Shown: positions 45,429 to 55,330 of the stretch, piece by piece
How the letters are laid out: every line of letters begins with the position of its first letter
Position numbering within the stretch: position 1 is the first letter of the stretch
DNA from: Phocaeicola dorei
GTDB lineage: Bacteria; Bacteroidota; Bacteroidia; Bacteroidales; Bacteroidaceae
Assembly: GCF_013009555.1 (NCBI RefSeq)
Contig: NZ_CP046176.1
Coordinates: 4,185,501 to 4,249,500 of the forward strand
Direction of reading: 5' to 3'
DNA: 64,000 nt
Translations under genes and position numbers: made by a program
Notes under the pieces: model-generated
Databases searched by the model: none
What the model was told of the DNA's origin: nothing
What the model saw: the letters and a program-made list of their open reading frames with translations, nothing else

Positions 45429-45833
45429 ATGAAGTTAAAAAGTATAAAGAAAAGGATATGGAGTATAGTTATTATCATAACTACATTAATAGGTATTTTG
45501 CCTGCACAGGCCAATACAACAGAAACTCCTGTTAAAGATGTAGAATTGGATGGCAGATGGGATGATCCTATTAGAAGTGCGACTACCAATTGCCCCATAA
45601 CTGTATTTACCGATGGCTATCTCCTTACTGTCAAGAACGTATCACCCGACCGTGATATGACCATCCGCATTACAGATATGGCAAAAGGGAGCGTCGTTTA
45701 TGAAAATAATATTCCTGAAGTACAGAGCGCTTACATCACAATTTCTATTGCAAATTTCCCTGCAGGAGAATATAAACTAGAAATAACAGGTACACCTTCC
45801 GGACATTTAACGGGATATTTCACTCAAGAGTGA
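45429..45833 (+). CDS. DUF3244 secreted protein, copy 1
   Basis: This 134-aa protein starts at the ATG 45429 (MKLKSIKKRIW) with a signal peptide ending ILPAQA. The mature part is a small Ig-like beta-sandwich of the DUF3244 family: PITVFTDGYLLTVKNVSPDRDMTIRITD, then GSVVYENNIPE and the closing FPAGEYKLEITGTPSGHLTGYF. It has its own promoter downstream of the TPR regulator and is the likely target of that regulator. It is a paralog of the protein at 63308. Function unknown. Confidence 0.85.
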   Translation: MKLKSIKKRIWSIVIIITTLIGILPAQANTTETPVKDVELDGRWDDPIRSATTNCPITVFTDGYLLTVKNVSPDRDMTIRITDMAKGSVVYENNIPEVQSAYITISIANFPAGEYKLEITGTPSGHLTGYFTQE

Positions 45834-45883
45834 CAGACCTGTTTTCATAACCCGACTAAAATATACCTAAACCGCTAACTTGA

Positions 45884-45924
45884 TTCATTAGAAATTGGAA
45901 CTTTCATGTTCCAATTTCTATGAA
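45884..45924 (+). terminator. Hairpin after DUF3244 gene 1
   Basis: AGAAATTGGAAC (45890-45901) and its exact complement (45908-45919) enclose a 6-nt loop; TTCAT/ATGAA extends the stem with one bulge. It lacks a T-run, so it may be a stability or attenuator element rather than a terminator. Confidence 0.6.
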
Positions 45925-45976
45925 TATAATTTGTCCAAAAAGTTCATTAAACAAATCCATATTAGCGCAATAATAT

Positions 45977-46903
45977 ATGCTGAATTTCCTTCTTGACATA
46001 ACACCAGACAAAAGCCAGCTATTGATAACCATCAAATTAGCAGGGATATTGCGGGAAAAGAAACAAGAGGTATACTATACCTATACCTCAAACCCTGCTT
46101 TTACGCCTGTACTATATAATAAAGGAATAAGCAACTGCGTACTTTATCCAGATGATTTCCGTTGGTTAAAGCCCGACCTAACGCTTCTAGATTGTCGGCA
46201 TGCAGCACATGCCTCCCTTTATCGGCAGCTAGCCATTGACTATATTTTCATAGCCATGCAGTTGCCTGACCAAAAAAACATACAGGACAAAGATATTTCT
46301 ATACTTTATCTGCCACCCACTCCCTACCTGTCATCCGATTCCGGACCACGTTTGGAAACATTGACAAAGAGATTGCAGGATATTAAAAAAGACAAAGAAA
46401 GAAATATTATTGTCGGATTATTAGGAAAAGGAAATAAAAATTCAAAGATACTAGAAGATTTTTATAGAGTTATAAAAAGAAGTTCCATCAGAAATCCCCG
46501 GTACCAATTCATATTATTGACCGACATACCAAATGTATATCAATCGTCTGAATTGCCCGACAACATGGAATTATTCCGCACGCTGAACCTTAACACCATA
46601 TTACCATTATGCGATTTGGCTTTGACCGATTCACATTCTGACGCATGGCTGGATTGTACCTTTGCTCAAATACCGGTACTGAAATATTCGCCTAAAGATA
46701 TGATAAACATAACTCCGATGAAATTGGAGCAACAAATAGAATATGCATTACAAAATAAAACAACACTAACACAAAAGGCGAAAGAGTTATGCGATTTCTT
46801 TGAGCGTAAGAATCGGGAAATAAACAAAATAGCCGATATGTTAATAGAAAGAGCAGGACGTAACAGATATAACTCATGCAGACTCCGGCCGCACACTTAT
46901 TAA
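45977..46903 (+). CDS. GT-B-fold glycosyltransferase-like protein
   Basis: This 308-aa cytoplasmic protein lacks a signal peptide. Its N-terminal half looks like a GT1-type acceptor domain (LLITIKLAGILREKKQEVYYTYT, DFRWLKPDLTLLDC). Its C-terminal half looks like the donor domain (IIVGLLGKG, YQFILLTDIP, ILPLCDLALTDSHSDAWLDCTFAQIPVLKYS), where UDP-glucuronosyl/macrolide transferases have a similar ADL..TH....T..E....GVP segment. The conserved H and G-rich loop are degenerate, so activity is uncertain. It lies between the DUF3244 gene and a C39-like gene, same strand. Confidence 0.6.
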   Translation: MLNFLLDITPDKSQLLITIKLAGILREKKQEVYYTYTSNPAFTPVLYNKGISNCVLYPDDFRWLKPDLTLLDCRHAAHASLYRQLAIDYIFIAMQLPDQKNIQDKDISILYLPPTPYLSSDSGPRLETLTKRLQDIKKDKERNIIVGLLGKGNKNSKILEDFYRVIKRSSIRNPRYQFILLTDIPNVYQSSELPDNMELFRTLNLNTILPLCDLALTDSHSDAWLDCTFAQIPVLKYSPKDMINITPMKLEQQIEYALQNKTTLTQKAKELCDFFERKNREINKIADMLIERAGRNRYNSCRLRPHTY

Positions 46904-46999
46904 AGTAATTCAGCGTTCATACCTACTTCCACGTCCAAATGAACGTTAATCGCTCCAATGAATTTCTTTTTTTAAGTGATTGCGGCCGCTCCATGAGTT
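46871..46999 (+). other. Nested inverted repeats between the GT-like and C39-like genes
   Basis: AACTCATG (46871-46878) pairs with CATGAGTT (46992-46999) and CGGCCGCA (46886-46893) with TGCGGCCG (46981-46988), leaving a 7/3 internal loop. Inside, CGTTCAT (46914-46920) pairs with ATGAACG (46939-46945). The left arm overlaps the end of the GT-like coding region. The right arm contains the only GC-rich stretch nearby (GCGGCCGC). This is a possible structured mRNA element before the C39-like gene. Confidence 0.5.
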
Positions 47000-47023
47000 T
47001 TCTCTTATAAAACAAACCGGGTT

Positions 47024-47611
47024 ATGACAGAATACGAACTTGATAAAATAAAGAAATCATTTGTCCGTTCCAATGCTAAGTGCCCTGTAGAGGTAGCTTG
47101 CCTGCTCACTGTTATAAAATATTACAACGGAAAAGAAACGGACATACATGCATTGACCGAATGGTGCAAAATAAATGGAAAGCTTACCTTGGCAGGAATG
47201 AAACAAGGGGCTATATATTCCGGCATGAAAGCCGAAATATGTTTGCAAAACATTCATCAATTAACACAAAGAAAACTTCCCATCATCCTTTTCACTCTCA
47301 ATGATTTCAATGTACCGGGATATGTAGTCTGTTACGGCATTCATGAATCCCGATTCATTATCTGGGAACCGGAATTCGGACTCATGCAATATTGGGCGGA
47401 CGAAATGAAAACATTATGGATAAAAGGAATAGCCCTGACCCTCTTTCCCACACAAGATTTTATGAATTCGGCAAATCTCCATCTAAAATGGTGGGAAATA
47501 TATAGCTGGAGCAAACTATGGAAAAGAAAGGTAGAACATTGGTACGAATATATATGGTTAAACGTACCTTTATTCCGCCAAATGGTATATAAGCTGGGTA
47601 AGAACAAATGA
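47024..47611 (+). CDS. C39-peptidase-like protein with degenerate active site
   Basis: This 195-aa protein is laid out like a C39 (bacteriocin-processing) peptidase domain: VEVACLLTVIKYYNGK at 22-37, then the GKLTLAGMKQGAIYSGMKAE repeat and PIILFTLNDFNVPGYVVCYGI and IIWEPEFGLMQYW. The catalytic His position (H-[FY]-VV in active enzymes) is Gly99, the Asp position is Glu115, and the Cys of DCG-x-x-C is shifted (Cys20 lies six residues before Cys26 instead of four). It is therefore probably a non-proteolytic C39-like domain. It ends 18 bp from a convergent barrel gene. Confidence 0.6.
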   Translation: MTEYELDKIKKSFVRSNAKCPVEVACLLTVIKYYNGKETDIHALTEWCKINGKLTLAGMKQGAIYSGMKAEICLQNIHQLTQRKLPIILFTLNDFNVPGYVVCYGIHESRFIIWEPEFGLMQYWADEMKTLWIKGIALTLFPTQDFMNSANLHLKWWEIYSWSKLWKRKVEHWYEYIWLNVPLFRQMVYKLGKNK

Positions 47612-47629
47612 GATGTGAAAAGTAGGCAC

Positions 47630-49937
47630 TCATAATCTTTCCTTCTCACTCTCTCCGGCACCACTACCCTTATATTTATTACGCGTAGCATTAAATTTAT
47701 AGCGTACCGTCAGCATCACTTTCCTACTATCATAGTTATTAATTTGCAAAGAAGATGCCCGGTTATAATACATACGGTTTCCCGACTTCATGCCATGGAA
47801 CAAATCCGTACCACTCAGTTTCACAGACATCCTATCCCCCCAAAAGAACTTTGTAACCCCGGCATCCACATAAAAAATATTCTTGGTTTCCGAGTAATTC
47901 TCCATATCGCCTTTACTTTGATAATTCATTTCCACCGAAGCTATCCAACCGTGATTAAAATTAAATGTATTATTAAAAGCCCCCGTAAACATCGGTTTGT
48001 TCATCTTCAGCAATCCATCGGTAGTCTCCAGATCCAGCCATTGTTTCTGCACTCCCCAATTCAATTGCGGCGACCAGATTCCAAACTTAGGCGCCAATGA
48101 CAAGAATGCCGAAACAGATTTCAAGCTATGGAGATTTTTGAAAGAAATAAGCGTTACCGCCGGATTATACTCCATTTGTTCCCCCCAGTAAATGATTGCA
48201 TTTCTTCTGTCATTATAATCCACACTGAACTGCATAAACTTCCATGCCCCCATCAAAGAAACGTTATGCACCACCTCATGTTCCAATAACGGATTGCCGG
48301 ACTGAAGCGTGAACCTATTGGCATACGTCACATTATTGCTCAACTGCTGGTAGGACGGACGACGCGTCTTCGCCGCATAACTAAGCTGCAACTGCACTCC
48401 GCCTATTTCAGAACCCAATGAAACACTCGGAAAGAAATTACTGAAATTCCGGCTTTGTCCTTCCATATATTTCCCATCCTCATAATAATTAAAGTTCACC
48501 CACTCATAACGTCCCCCCACGGAAAGTTGCCCTATGGGGGTATTGCGGCTATACTCTAAAAACGGACTGATATTCTGCTCTTTCAGTTCACTGAATGAAG
48601 TCGGCACATAACCTTCCGGATTCACATAATCATCCTGCCGCTCCGTATGACTGTATTCAGCCCCTATCATGACATTTCCTCCAAGCAGCGGACGGCTCAG
48701 CACCAGTTTGGCAGCAAAGAGTTCACTTCTCAATGTATTGGTAGAAGTGACAACCCTATCTTCCTTATTGCTGCTTTCTTCACGTTGTATCGTATTGTCT
48801 CCGTTTTTGTCAAACAGATAATCCGCATTAAAATCAATCTCCGTTTTTCCCGCCATCCCCTTTATAATAAACATTTACCGAATGCGAGGGATTATAATAC
48901 GCAGTGGCATTGATATCATTCGCCAGATAGTCATAATGCGTGCCGTCGGTATATACATCCGAATTAAATATAGTGTGATAGCGGGCATCCGGATTGGCTT
49001 TCAATGTATATTTTACTCCGATTGAATTATTTTCATCGAATGCATAGTTCACACCTGCGATATTGGTAAATGCCTGTTGATTCGTTTTTGCGAACTGATA
49101 ATTGTCCTGATGCCAAAGCGTATCAACATGCACATCTTGAGTAAACCGGCTTTCGTCAAACCCTTCACTTTTTCTATAATACACGGTGCCGAACACATCC
49201 AATTTATCACGCCGGTAATTCCAGTTCAACTGTTCCACGAAACCGGCATACTCCCACTGATTATAACCGGAACGCACATCAAATCCAAATCCTTCCCCTT
49301 TTATGGGGCGGGTAGTAATCTTCACCACTGCTTTCACAGACGCATCATATCTTGCACCGGGGCTGGTAATCAGTTCTACATTCTTAATATCTTCTGACTT
49401 CAGCTGGTCCAGTTCCGACAAATCACGCAGCAATCTTCCATTCACATAGATTATCGGGCTCCCTTTTCCAAATACCTCATACGCATCATTTTTCTTCTGA
49501 AGTCCCGGTATATGCTTCAACACATCCTCCGCCGTACCCATTATGCTAAGCACTGTTCCTTGCACATGGGTCTGCAACCCTTCGGAAGTAAGTTTATATG
49601 ACGGGCGATTCCCCTTTACCACGACTTCCCCCAACAGATTAACATCTTCATGCATCACAATCGTTACCGGAAATTGAGCATAGGCTTTTGTCACCGGAAT
49701 AAAGCCAAGACAAGAAATTCTGAGTATATTGTTACCGCTTGTTTGGTCTATGCTGAAAATTCCTTGTTCATTGCTAATTGTACCTTGCACAAAAGATGAA
49801 TCTTTGGAAGATAGCAATACCACATTAGCAAAACTGACAGGATTTCCTTTTTCATCAACTAATAAGCCGGAAACACTCTGTGCGTCAATAACAATAGAAT
49901 TTAATAATAATCCGAGCAATAAAATCAGTGTCCTCAT
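47630..49937 (-). pseudogene. Outer-membrane beta-barrel receptor-like gene with a frameshift
   Basis: Two adjacent frames together encode one protein of about 768 aa, matching its paralogs (769 and 771 aa). The N-terminal frame (49937-48834) has a signal peptide (IDAQS), a carboxypeptidase-D-like domain (VSGLLVDEKGNPVSFANVVL), a plug-like region (VFGKGSPIIYVNGRLLRDLSELDQL) and the first strands. The C-terminal frame (48874-47630) finishes the barrel (RYKFNATRNKYKG). The frames join at a CCCC tract (48857-48860): removing one base gives YYKG followed by MAGKTEIDFN, which aligns with YYNGTVGDLNIDF in the paralog. It may be a true pseudogene, a phase-variable tract or a sequencing error. Confidence 0.8.
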
Positions 49938-49984
49938 AGCATTTTCTTTTTACGATTATTTATCCGGCATATTTCCTATCTTAT

Positions 49985-52315
49985 TCATCTTGCAATACCA
50001 GTTTCACGATCCACATTATTCATTAACTTTTCCTCTGTCTTATGTTTTAGTCCAGAATTAAAATTCCAAGAGAATGTCAGCACCACCATGTTTGCATTAT
50101 TTTTGATGTAAGTCCAACTCTTTTTCTGCACCCGTTCACTCATCAGTTTCCAACCGGCACTCCAACCAGCAGGAGTAAAAGGATACAGCACTCCAATACC
50201 GGCACTCATATTTTTCCATTTATAAGAACATTGTATAACAGAATTTTTTTCTCCATAATCTATTGATTCTCCGTACAGTGAATTATATCGGTTTCCTATA
50301 GACCCATATAAAGAAAAATTCTTATAGTTCAAAGAAGCGTCTCCACCAACATACCAAGCTGTATAGTGATGTAAATAAGAATTTCCTTTGCTCTCAAAAC
50401 TGTTGAACCCACCATACAAACTAATAGATAATAAATCCGGTATCACATTTATATTAGTATAAAGTCTTCCATTCCATTGAGTAAAGCGTTTCTGATTGTC
50501 TATTCCATACTCAATAATATAGCTCCCGTCCGGTTGAGATACACACTCTATCTGTTCCATGATAGGATTTTTGCTAATGCGATGTCCTCCACTTAGCTGG
50601 AAACTTACTCTCTTGTTCCCCCATGATAATTGCAGACGATTAATGTATGAACGATAAGGCTTCAAATTCCGGTTTCCTCTGTTTACCTCCAAATCCGTTG
50701 TTTGCTGGCGAATATCACTCAATGCTGACAGGCTGGGGACAGAAGGTGAGCAAGTGAAATTATATCGCAGACTTGCCCCTTTAAAAACAGGATAAGAAAG
50801 TGACAACATAGGACGAAACATATAGAAAGTAAACCCTTCCTCCGATTCATCAAAATCCTGACGAGATGCACCTATACCCAATGAATAATTTAATTTCGCC
50901 CATTTCCCTTGCGCCTGTACGTAACCGTAAAGACTTGAATTATGCATTTCCGCAGATTCATTTACATCACCTGTATAACGATTATGGGTATATGCCTGCA
51001 TATATTTAATCCCACCTGTCAAAGTTATTTTATCAAATGTTTTTTGATAGATGCCCTCACCAATTAATGAATATCTGGAGCCGTCCGTACCATAATCATA
51101 AGAAGACACAGGCGCACCGGCCTCACTATGTGCTTCACTATATTCACGTTCATAATCAGAGCCTATATAAGTCCCTACCACATTTAAGGCAAGAAACTGG
51201 TCGTGAGGCAAAAACTTTTTATAATATAAATCAAGTGAAGGAGAATGATAATTATATTCGGAACGTGTGTAATTATATAAATCCTTCTGCTCCGTTTCTT
51301 TTATCAATTGTCCATAATCTCCATGAGGTGAATTATAAATATTTTCCGTAAAGACAGCATTAAATATATACTTTTCTGGTTTTGTAAGATTATAACTTGC
51401 CTCAATCGAATGGTCTTGGTAACTGAAAGGAGTGGAGATACCAATCAGTTCACGCCGACGTTCCTTTGCTTCGGTAAAAGAAAACATTTGCTCTTCATCC
51501 ACCTTTCGGTCATCATAATCCCGATAACTTAAATAATAATTCAGCCCGAATTGTGACAATTTATGAGTTGCACGAATATACACATTATCATCCCCAAACC
51601 CGGTAGTCACAGCATTTGTAAAGCTAACACCCCCGGATATGCCCGACTCTGCCCGACGGACTATATAGTTAATCACAGCCTCAACTTCAGTATCTGCATA
51701 ACGCACTCCTGGATTATCAATATACTCCACTCTTAAGACTTCGTCCGGTCTTAATGCTTGTACCTGAGCTGTGCTTGCTACAATATCATTAATGCGCAGC
51801 TGCACACTTCCTCCGCTGACCGTAGTAATTTTTCGTTCAATACTATTCACTTTCAATCCCGCCAGTTGCATGTGGCTCAACAATTCATACCCCGAAGTAG
51901 ATGATTTTACCTGTTTGTCGGTAGGCAAAATTATCTGTCGGTCTACCCGTTTCATCACATTCGATGCTTTTACAGTAACCCCTTGCAGCATTATTGCCTC
52001 ATCAGCAAGTTGGATAGTACCTATATCCAACGGGCGGCTCAAATTATCCAGTCTGATTACTTGGGTGATGTAGCCCACAAAAGAGATTTGAAGCAAGTAA
52101 TTGTCTGCTTCCAGCTTACTTATGACAAACTTACCTTTCTCATCTGAAGTACATCCGGTGACAAATGTAGAATCAACGCGCTGCAATGTGATATTGGCAT
52201 AAGAAACAGGCTGTCCTTTGACATCTGATACCTTACCGGAAATTCCTGCTTCTCCCTGAGCATACAGAGTTAAAAAGCTACCTAGAATAAAGGTTATGCA
52301 AACAAGTATTTTCAT
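49985..52315 (-). CDS. Outer-membrane beta-barrel / TonB-receptor-like protein, divergent member
   Basis: This 776-aa protein has a signal peptide ending LTLYAQ. The carboxypeptidase-D-like domain covers about 22-110 (ISGKVSDVKGQPVSYANITLQ, YLLQISFVGYITQ). The plug-like region (TVSGGSVQLRINDIVASTAQVQALRPDEVLRVEYIDNPGVRY) is followed by a barrel of about 600 residues. It differs most from the other barrels here in the plug and C-terminus (NFNSGLKHKTEEKLMNNVDRETGIAR extends past the last strand). It lies 47 bp upstream of the frameshifted barrel gene on the same strand. Confidence 0.88.
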   Translation of the reverse strand: MKILVCITFILGSFLTLYAQGEAGISGKVSDVKGQPVSYANITLQRVDSTFVTGCTSDEKGKFVISKLEADNYLLQISFVGYITQVIRLDNLSRPLDIGTIQLADEAIMLQGVTVKASNVMKRVDRQIILPTDKQVKSSTSGYELLSHMQLAGLKVNSIERKITTVSGGSVQLRINDIVASTAQVQALRPDEVLRVEYIDNPGVRYADTEVEAVINYIVRRAESGISGGVSFTNAVTTGFGDDNVYIRATHKLSQFGLNYYLSYRDYDDRKVDEEQMFSFTEAKERRRELIGISTPFSYQDHSIEASYNLTKPEKYIFNAVFTENIYNSPHGDYGQLIKETEQKDLYNYTRSEYNYHSPSLDLYYKKFLPHDQFLALNVVGTYIGSDYEREYSEAHSEAGAPVSSYDYGTDGSRYSLIGEGIYQKTFDKITLTGGIKYMQAYTHNRYTGDVNESAEMHNSSLYGYVQAQGKWAKLNYSLGIGASRQDFDESEEGFTFYMFRPMLSLSYPVFKGASLRYNFTCSPSVPSLSALSDIRQQTTDLEVNRGNRNLKPYRSYINRLQLSWGNKRVSFQLSGGHRISKNPIMEQIECVSQPDGSYIIEYGIDNQKRFTQWNGRLYTNINVIPDLLSISLYGGFNSFESKGNSYLHHYTAWYVGGDASLNYKNFSLYGSIGNRYNSLYGESIDYGEKNSVIQCSYKWKNMSAGIGVLYPFTPAGWSAGWKLMSERVQKKSWTYIKNNANMVVLTFSWNFNSGLKHKTEEKLMNNVDRETGIAR

Positions 52316-52509
52316 ATATCTAAAATTATAATTTAATTACAATATTTTTTCTTCAAACAACCAAGATATTGGCATAGTTTATTCTATCCGCATAGCATGA
52401 TATTCCACTAAATTCATTATAATTTGTATTAACAGACAAATTAAACCCTTCTTTTTTCAATTAAAAAAAATTCTCATCAAGATATCTTTTAACTATTTCA
52501 TCATTACTT

Positions 52510-52701
52510 TCATTCTGATATGTTTGCCATATTCTTTGAGATAGTCCCAGCCACAAAAGAGGAATCTTTAGAAGATAACAATACCACATTAGCAAAACTG
52601 ACAGGATTTCCTTTTTCATCAACTAATGAGCCGGAAACACTCTGTGCATTAACAATAATCACTTGTAACACTAATCCGAGTAGTAAAATCACTTTCCTCA
52701 T
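52510..52701 (-). pseudogene. 5' remnant of a barrel gene
   Basis: These 63 codons encode a signal peptide (VIIVNAQSVSG) and the first half of a carboxypeptidase-D-like domain (SLVDEKGNPVSFANVVLLSS), then stop. Bases 52553-52647 match 49789-49883 in the frameshifted barrel gene at 91 of 95 positions. It is therefore a truncated copy of that gene's beginning, left by duplication or recombination. Confidence 0.85.
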
Positions 52702-52730
52702 GTTCTATACTTTTTATTTTTTTGAAATTA

Positions 52731-55040
52731 TCACAAACGTCTTAGCTCATCATTTGCCGCTCCTGTCCCTTTATACTTGCTCTTTGTTGTATTAAACTTA
52801 TAGCGCAAAGTAATAGAAAATTCACGAGTATCCCATTGATTAGTCTGCTCCCAAATAATACTGCCAAAATATGTTTGCCAATAATTACGTGAACCATGAA
52901 AAAGATCGTTCCCTCGAAGTTCCAGACTTAAGGCATCCCTTAAAAATGACTTACGGACAGAGATGTCAACTGTACCATAATTTTTGAACTGATACAAATT
53001 CTGATAATTTCCTTTTCCCATAAAAAGCCCATCCAAACTGACAAGAAAATCACCAGGAAGTTCAAATGTATTGTTGAACCTTATTGTAGGACGAGGTTTA
53101 TTAAACTCTATGCCATCTATTGTCATCCATTGTTTCTTCACGCCGATATTTAGGTTAGGATGCCAAAAGCCAATAGCCGGTGAAATAGAGAAAGAAACAT
53201 TCAAAGTCGGACGATTATGATAATTGAGGTAAGTCATCATCATTGAATTGCCATTATCTATCGGATCTCCCCAATAAATGATTTCCTTACGCCACTGCTG
53301 ATAGCTGACAAGTAACTGTAAAAAACGCCATGTACCGACCAATGAAATATCGTGAATGGTGCACGGCTCCAGCAATGGGTTACCACGTTGCATAGTGAAA
53401 CGGTCTACATAGGTGACATTGTTGCTTAACTGGCTATAAGTAGGTCGTTGCGTTTTAGCAGTATAACTCAACTGTGCCCGGACAGAACCTAGTTTTCTTG
53501 AAAAAGAAAGATTAGGAAACCAGTTTCCATACATACGGCTCTGTTCATCCATGTGCACACCATCCTTATAATAATCAAAAGTTACATGCTCATATCTTAC
53601 ACCCAATGAAAGGTTACCTATCGGGAACTGACGGCTGTATTCGGCAAAGCCACTCAATCCATCTTCCTCTACACGACTGATGGTACTTTCCACATATTTC
53701 TCCGGATTACGGTACTCGTCATTGCGACGGGTATCCGTATATTCTCCGCCTACCGAAAGATTACCTCCAAACAACGGATAAGAAAGTACCAATTTAGAAG
53801 CTAGCAATTTATTTCTGATGTAACTCTGTGTATGCACATCCCGACTTTCTTGCTCTTGACTGACTTCGTGATAAAGACCTTTTCCTGTAGAAGTATTAGT
53901 ATAATAGTCTGTATTAAAATCAATATTCAAATCTCCCACAGTACCATTATAATAAACATTTAGTTGATGAGTAGGCTTACCGGAAGTAGAAGAATACTCT
54001 TGATTTTCCAAGTGGTCATAAAACTGATTGTTGGCTGTAATATCATTAGAGGTAAATACATCCGACTTCGTATTTGGACGGGAAGTAAGAGTATAGCGGA
54101 ATCCCAGTGAATGTTTATCATTCAGGCTATAATTAGCTCCTATTTCACCTCGTAAAGACTTGTCTACTACAGTTCCATCCAATAGATTCTGATATTTCCA
54201 TAAAGAATCAGACTCCAAGGTATGTACAATATCATTTTTCATGATATATTCGTTCTTTAAATAACGGAATATACCAAAAATATCAAGTCCATTATGGCGG
54301 TAGTTTACATTCAATTGCTCTATCAAGTCTACATTCTGGCTCTGATAGTAACTGGAACGGAGATCGAAGCCGAAACCATCTCCGGCACGCCGGATAGTCT
54401 GTATACGGATAACGGCAGTTACAGTTGCATCATAACGTGCACCGGGATTAGTAACAACTTCTACGCTCTTAATATCTTCCGAATTTAGTTGATCCAATTC
54501 CGAATCATCACGTACCTGCCGCCCATTGATATAAATAAGAGGTGTTCCTTTGCCAAGTACTTCATAGGAATTCCTCTCTTTTATTACACCCGGTACTTTT
54601 CCCAATACATCGCTTGCTGATCCGGCTTTAGAGAGTACACTATTTTGTATATTAGTCACCAGTGCGTCGCCTCTCATGCGAGTAACAGGCATATCAGCTT
54701 TTACCACAACTTCAGCCAATATCTGTGTGTCTGAAGCGAGACAGATAATTCCAAGATCTGTACTTCTGTTATCTAATGGACGATAAACAGTAGCATAGCC
54801 AATAGATGAGATGCGAAGCACATCCTTTGTTTCTTTGACATTGAGACTAAACGCGCCTTCTTCATTACTGATACTTCCTGCCACGAAAGTAGAATCGGGC
54901 AAAGAAAGTAACACTATATTGGCATAAGGGACAGGTTGTTGTTGCTCATCAATTACTTTACCTGTTACCGTAACCTGTGCTTGCAGCTGCACTGCCACCC
55001 CCATAAAGAAGTATAAACAAAAAAGTATATTCGCTCTCAT
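52731..55040 (-). CDS. Outer-membrane beta-barrel receptor-like protein
   Basis: This 769-aa protein has a signal peptide ending VQLQAQ. The carboxypeptidase-D-like domain (VTGKVIDEQQQPVPYANIVLLSLPD) is followed by a plug-like segment (VVVKADMPVTRMRGDALVTNIQNSVLSKAGSASDVLGKVPGV, GKGTPLIYINGRQVRDDSELDQLNSEDIKSVEVVTNPGARYDATV) and a barrel of the outer-membrane beta-barrel family 3 type. The last 24 residues (ending SKYKGTGAANDELRRL) are identical to those of the barrel at 55565 except for one position, so the two are recent paralogs with diverged extracellular parts. Ligand unknown. Confidence 0.9.
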   Translation of the reverse strand: MRANILFCLYFFMGVAVQLQAQVTVTGKVIDEQQQPVPYANIVLLSLPDSTFVAGSISNEEGAFSLNVKETKDVLRISSIGYATVYRPLDNRSTDLGIICLASDTQILAEVVVKADMPVTRMRGDALVTNIQNSVLSKAGSASDVLGKVPGVIKERNSYEVLGKGTPLIYINGRQVRDDSELDQLNSEDIKSVEVVTNPGARYDATVTAVIRIQTIRRAGDGFGFDLRSSYYQSQNVDLIEQLNVNYRHNGLDIFGIFRYLKNEYIMKNDIVHTLESDSLWKYQNLLDGTVVDKSLRGEIGANYSLNDKHSLGFRYTLTSRPNTKSDVFTSNDITANNQFYDHLENQEYSSTSGKPTHQLNVYYNGTVGDLNIDFNTDYYTNTSTGKGLYHEVSQEQESRDVHTQSYIRNKLLASKLVLSYPLFGGNLSVGGEYTDTRRNDEYRNPEKYVESTISRVEEDGLSGFAEYSRQFPIGNLSLGVRYEHVTFDYYKDGVHMDEQSRMYGNWFPNLSFSRKLGSVRAQLSYTAKTQRPTYSQLSNNVTYVDRFTMQRGNPLLEPCTIHDISLVGTWRFLQLLVSYQQWRKEIIYWGDPIDNGNSMMMTYLNYHNRPTLNVSFSISPAIGFWHPNLNIGVKKQWMTIDGIEFNKPRPTIRFNNTFELPGDFLVSLDGLFMGKGNYQNLYQFKNYGTVDISVRKSFLRDALSLELRGNDLFHGSRNYWQTYFGSIIWEQTNQWDTREFSITLRYKFNTTKSKYKGTGAANDELRRL

Positions 55041-55075
55041 ATTCTATATTTTTAAAGTTTCAAAAGTACATTATA

Positions 55076-55330
55076 TTACAAAGCTATAGAATAATCAACG
55101 GCACATTCTATCGGTTTATTATAGAAGCTATTACCTTGATCATAATTCCTTAGACGACAAGTCATCAGTGAACACTTTTTGTTTAATGTACAAGTAGAAC
55201 AAGTATCTATATTTTCCAAACTAAATCCTCCTCGGAACATTCTCCATTTATCTCTATTTTCCCAAAGTTCTTTCAAATTTTCTTTTGTAAGATCTCCTAC
55301 AAGCAATTCTTCATGTCCAAAGCATAAGAG
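55076..55330 (-). pseudogene. Orphan C-terminal piece of a SPASM domain
   Basis: The frame from 55330 reads LLCFGHEELLVGDLTKENLKELW and then CSTCTLNKKCSLMTCRLRNYDQG, the end of a radical SAM SPASM domain with its auxiliary-cluster cysteines. There is no radical SAM core attached and no proper start. The gene at 60246-61049 is a radical SAM enzyme lacking exactly this end, so the two may be parts of one broken ancestor. Confidence 0.65.

Noticed and set aside
46978..46990. GCGGCCGC as a cloning-site artefact
   Set aside because: It pairs precisely with sequence 90 bp upstream that lies in a coding region, so it is more likely native structure.
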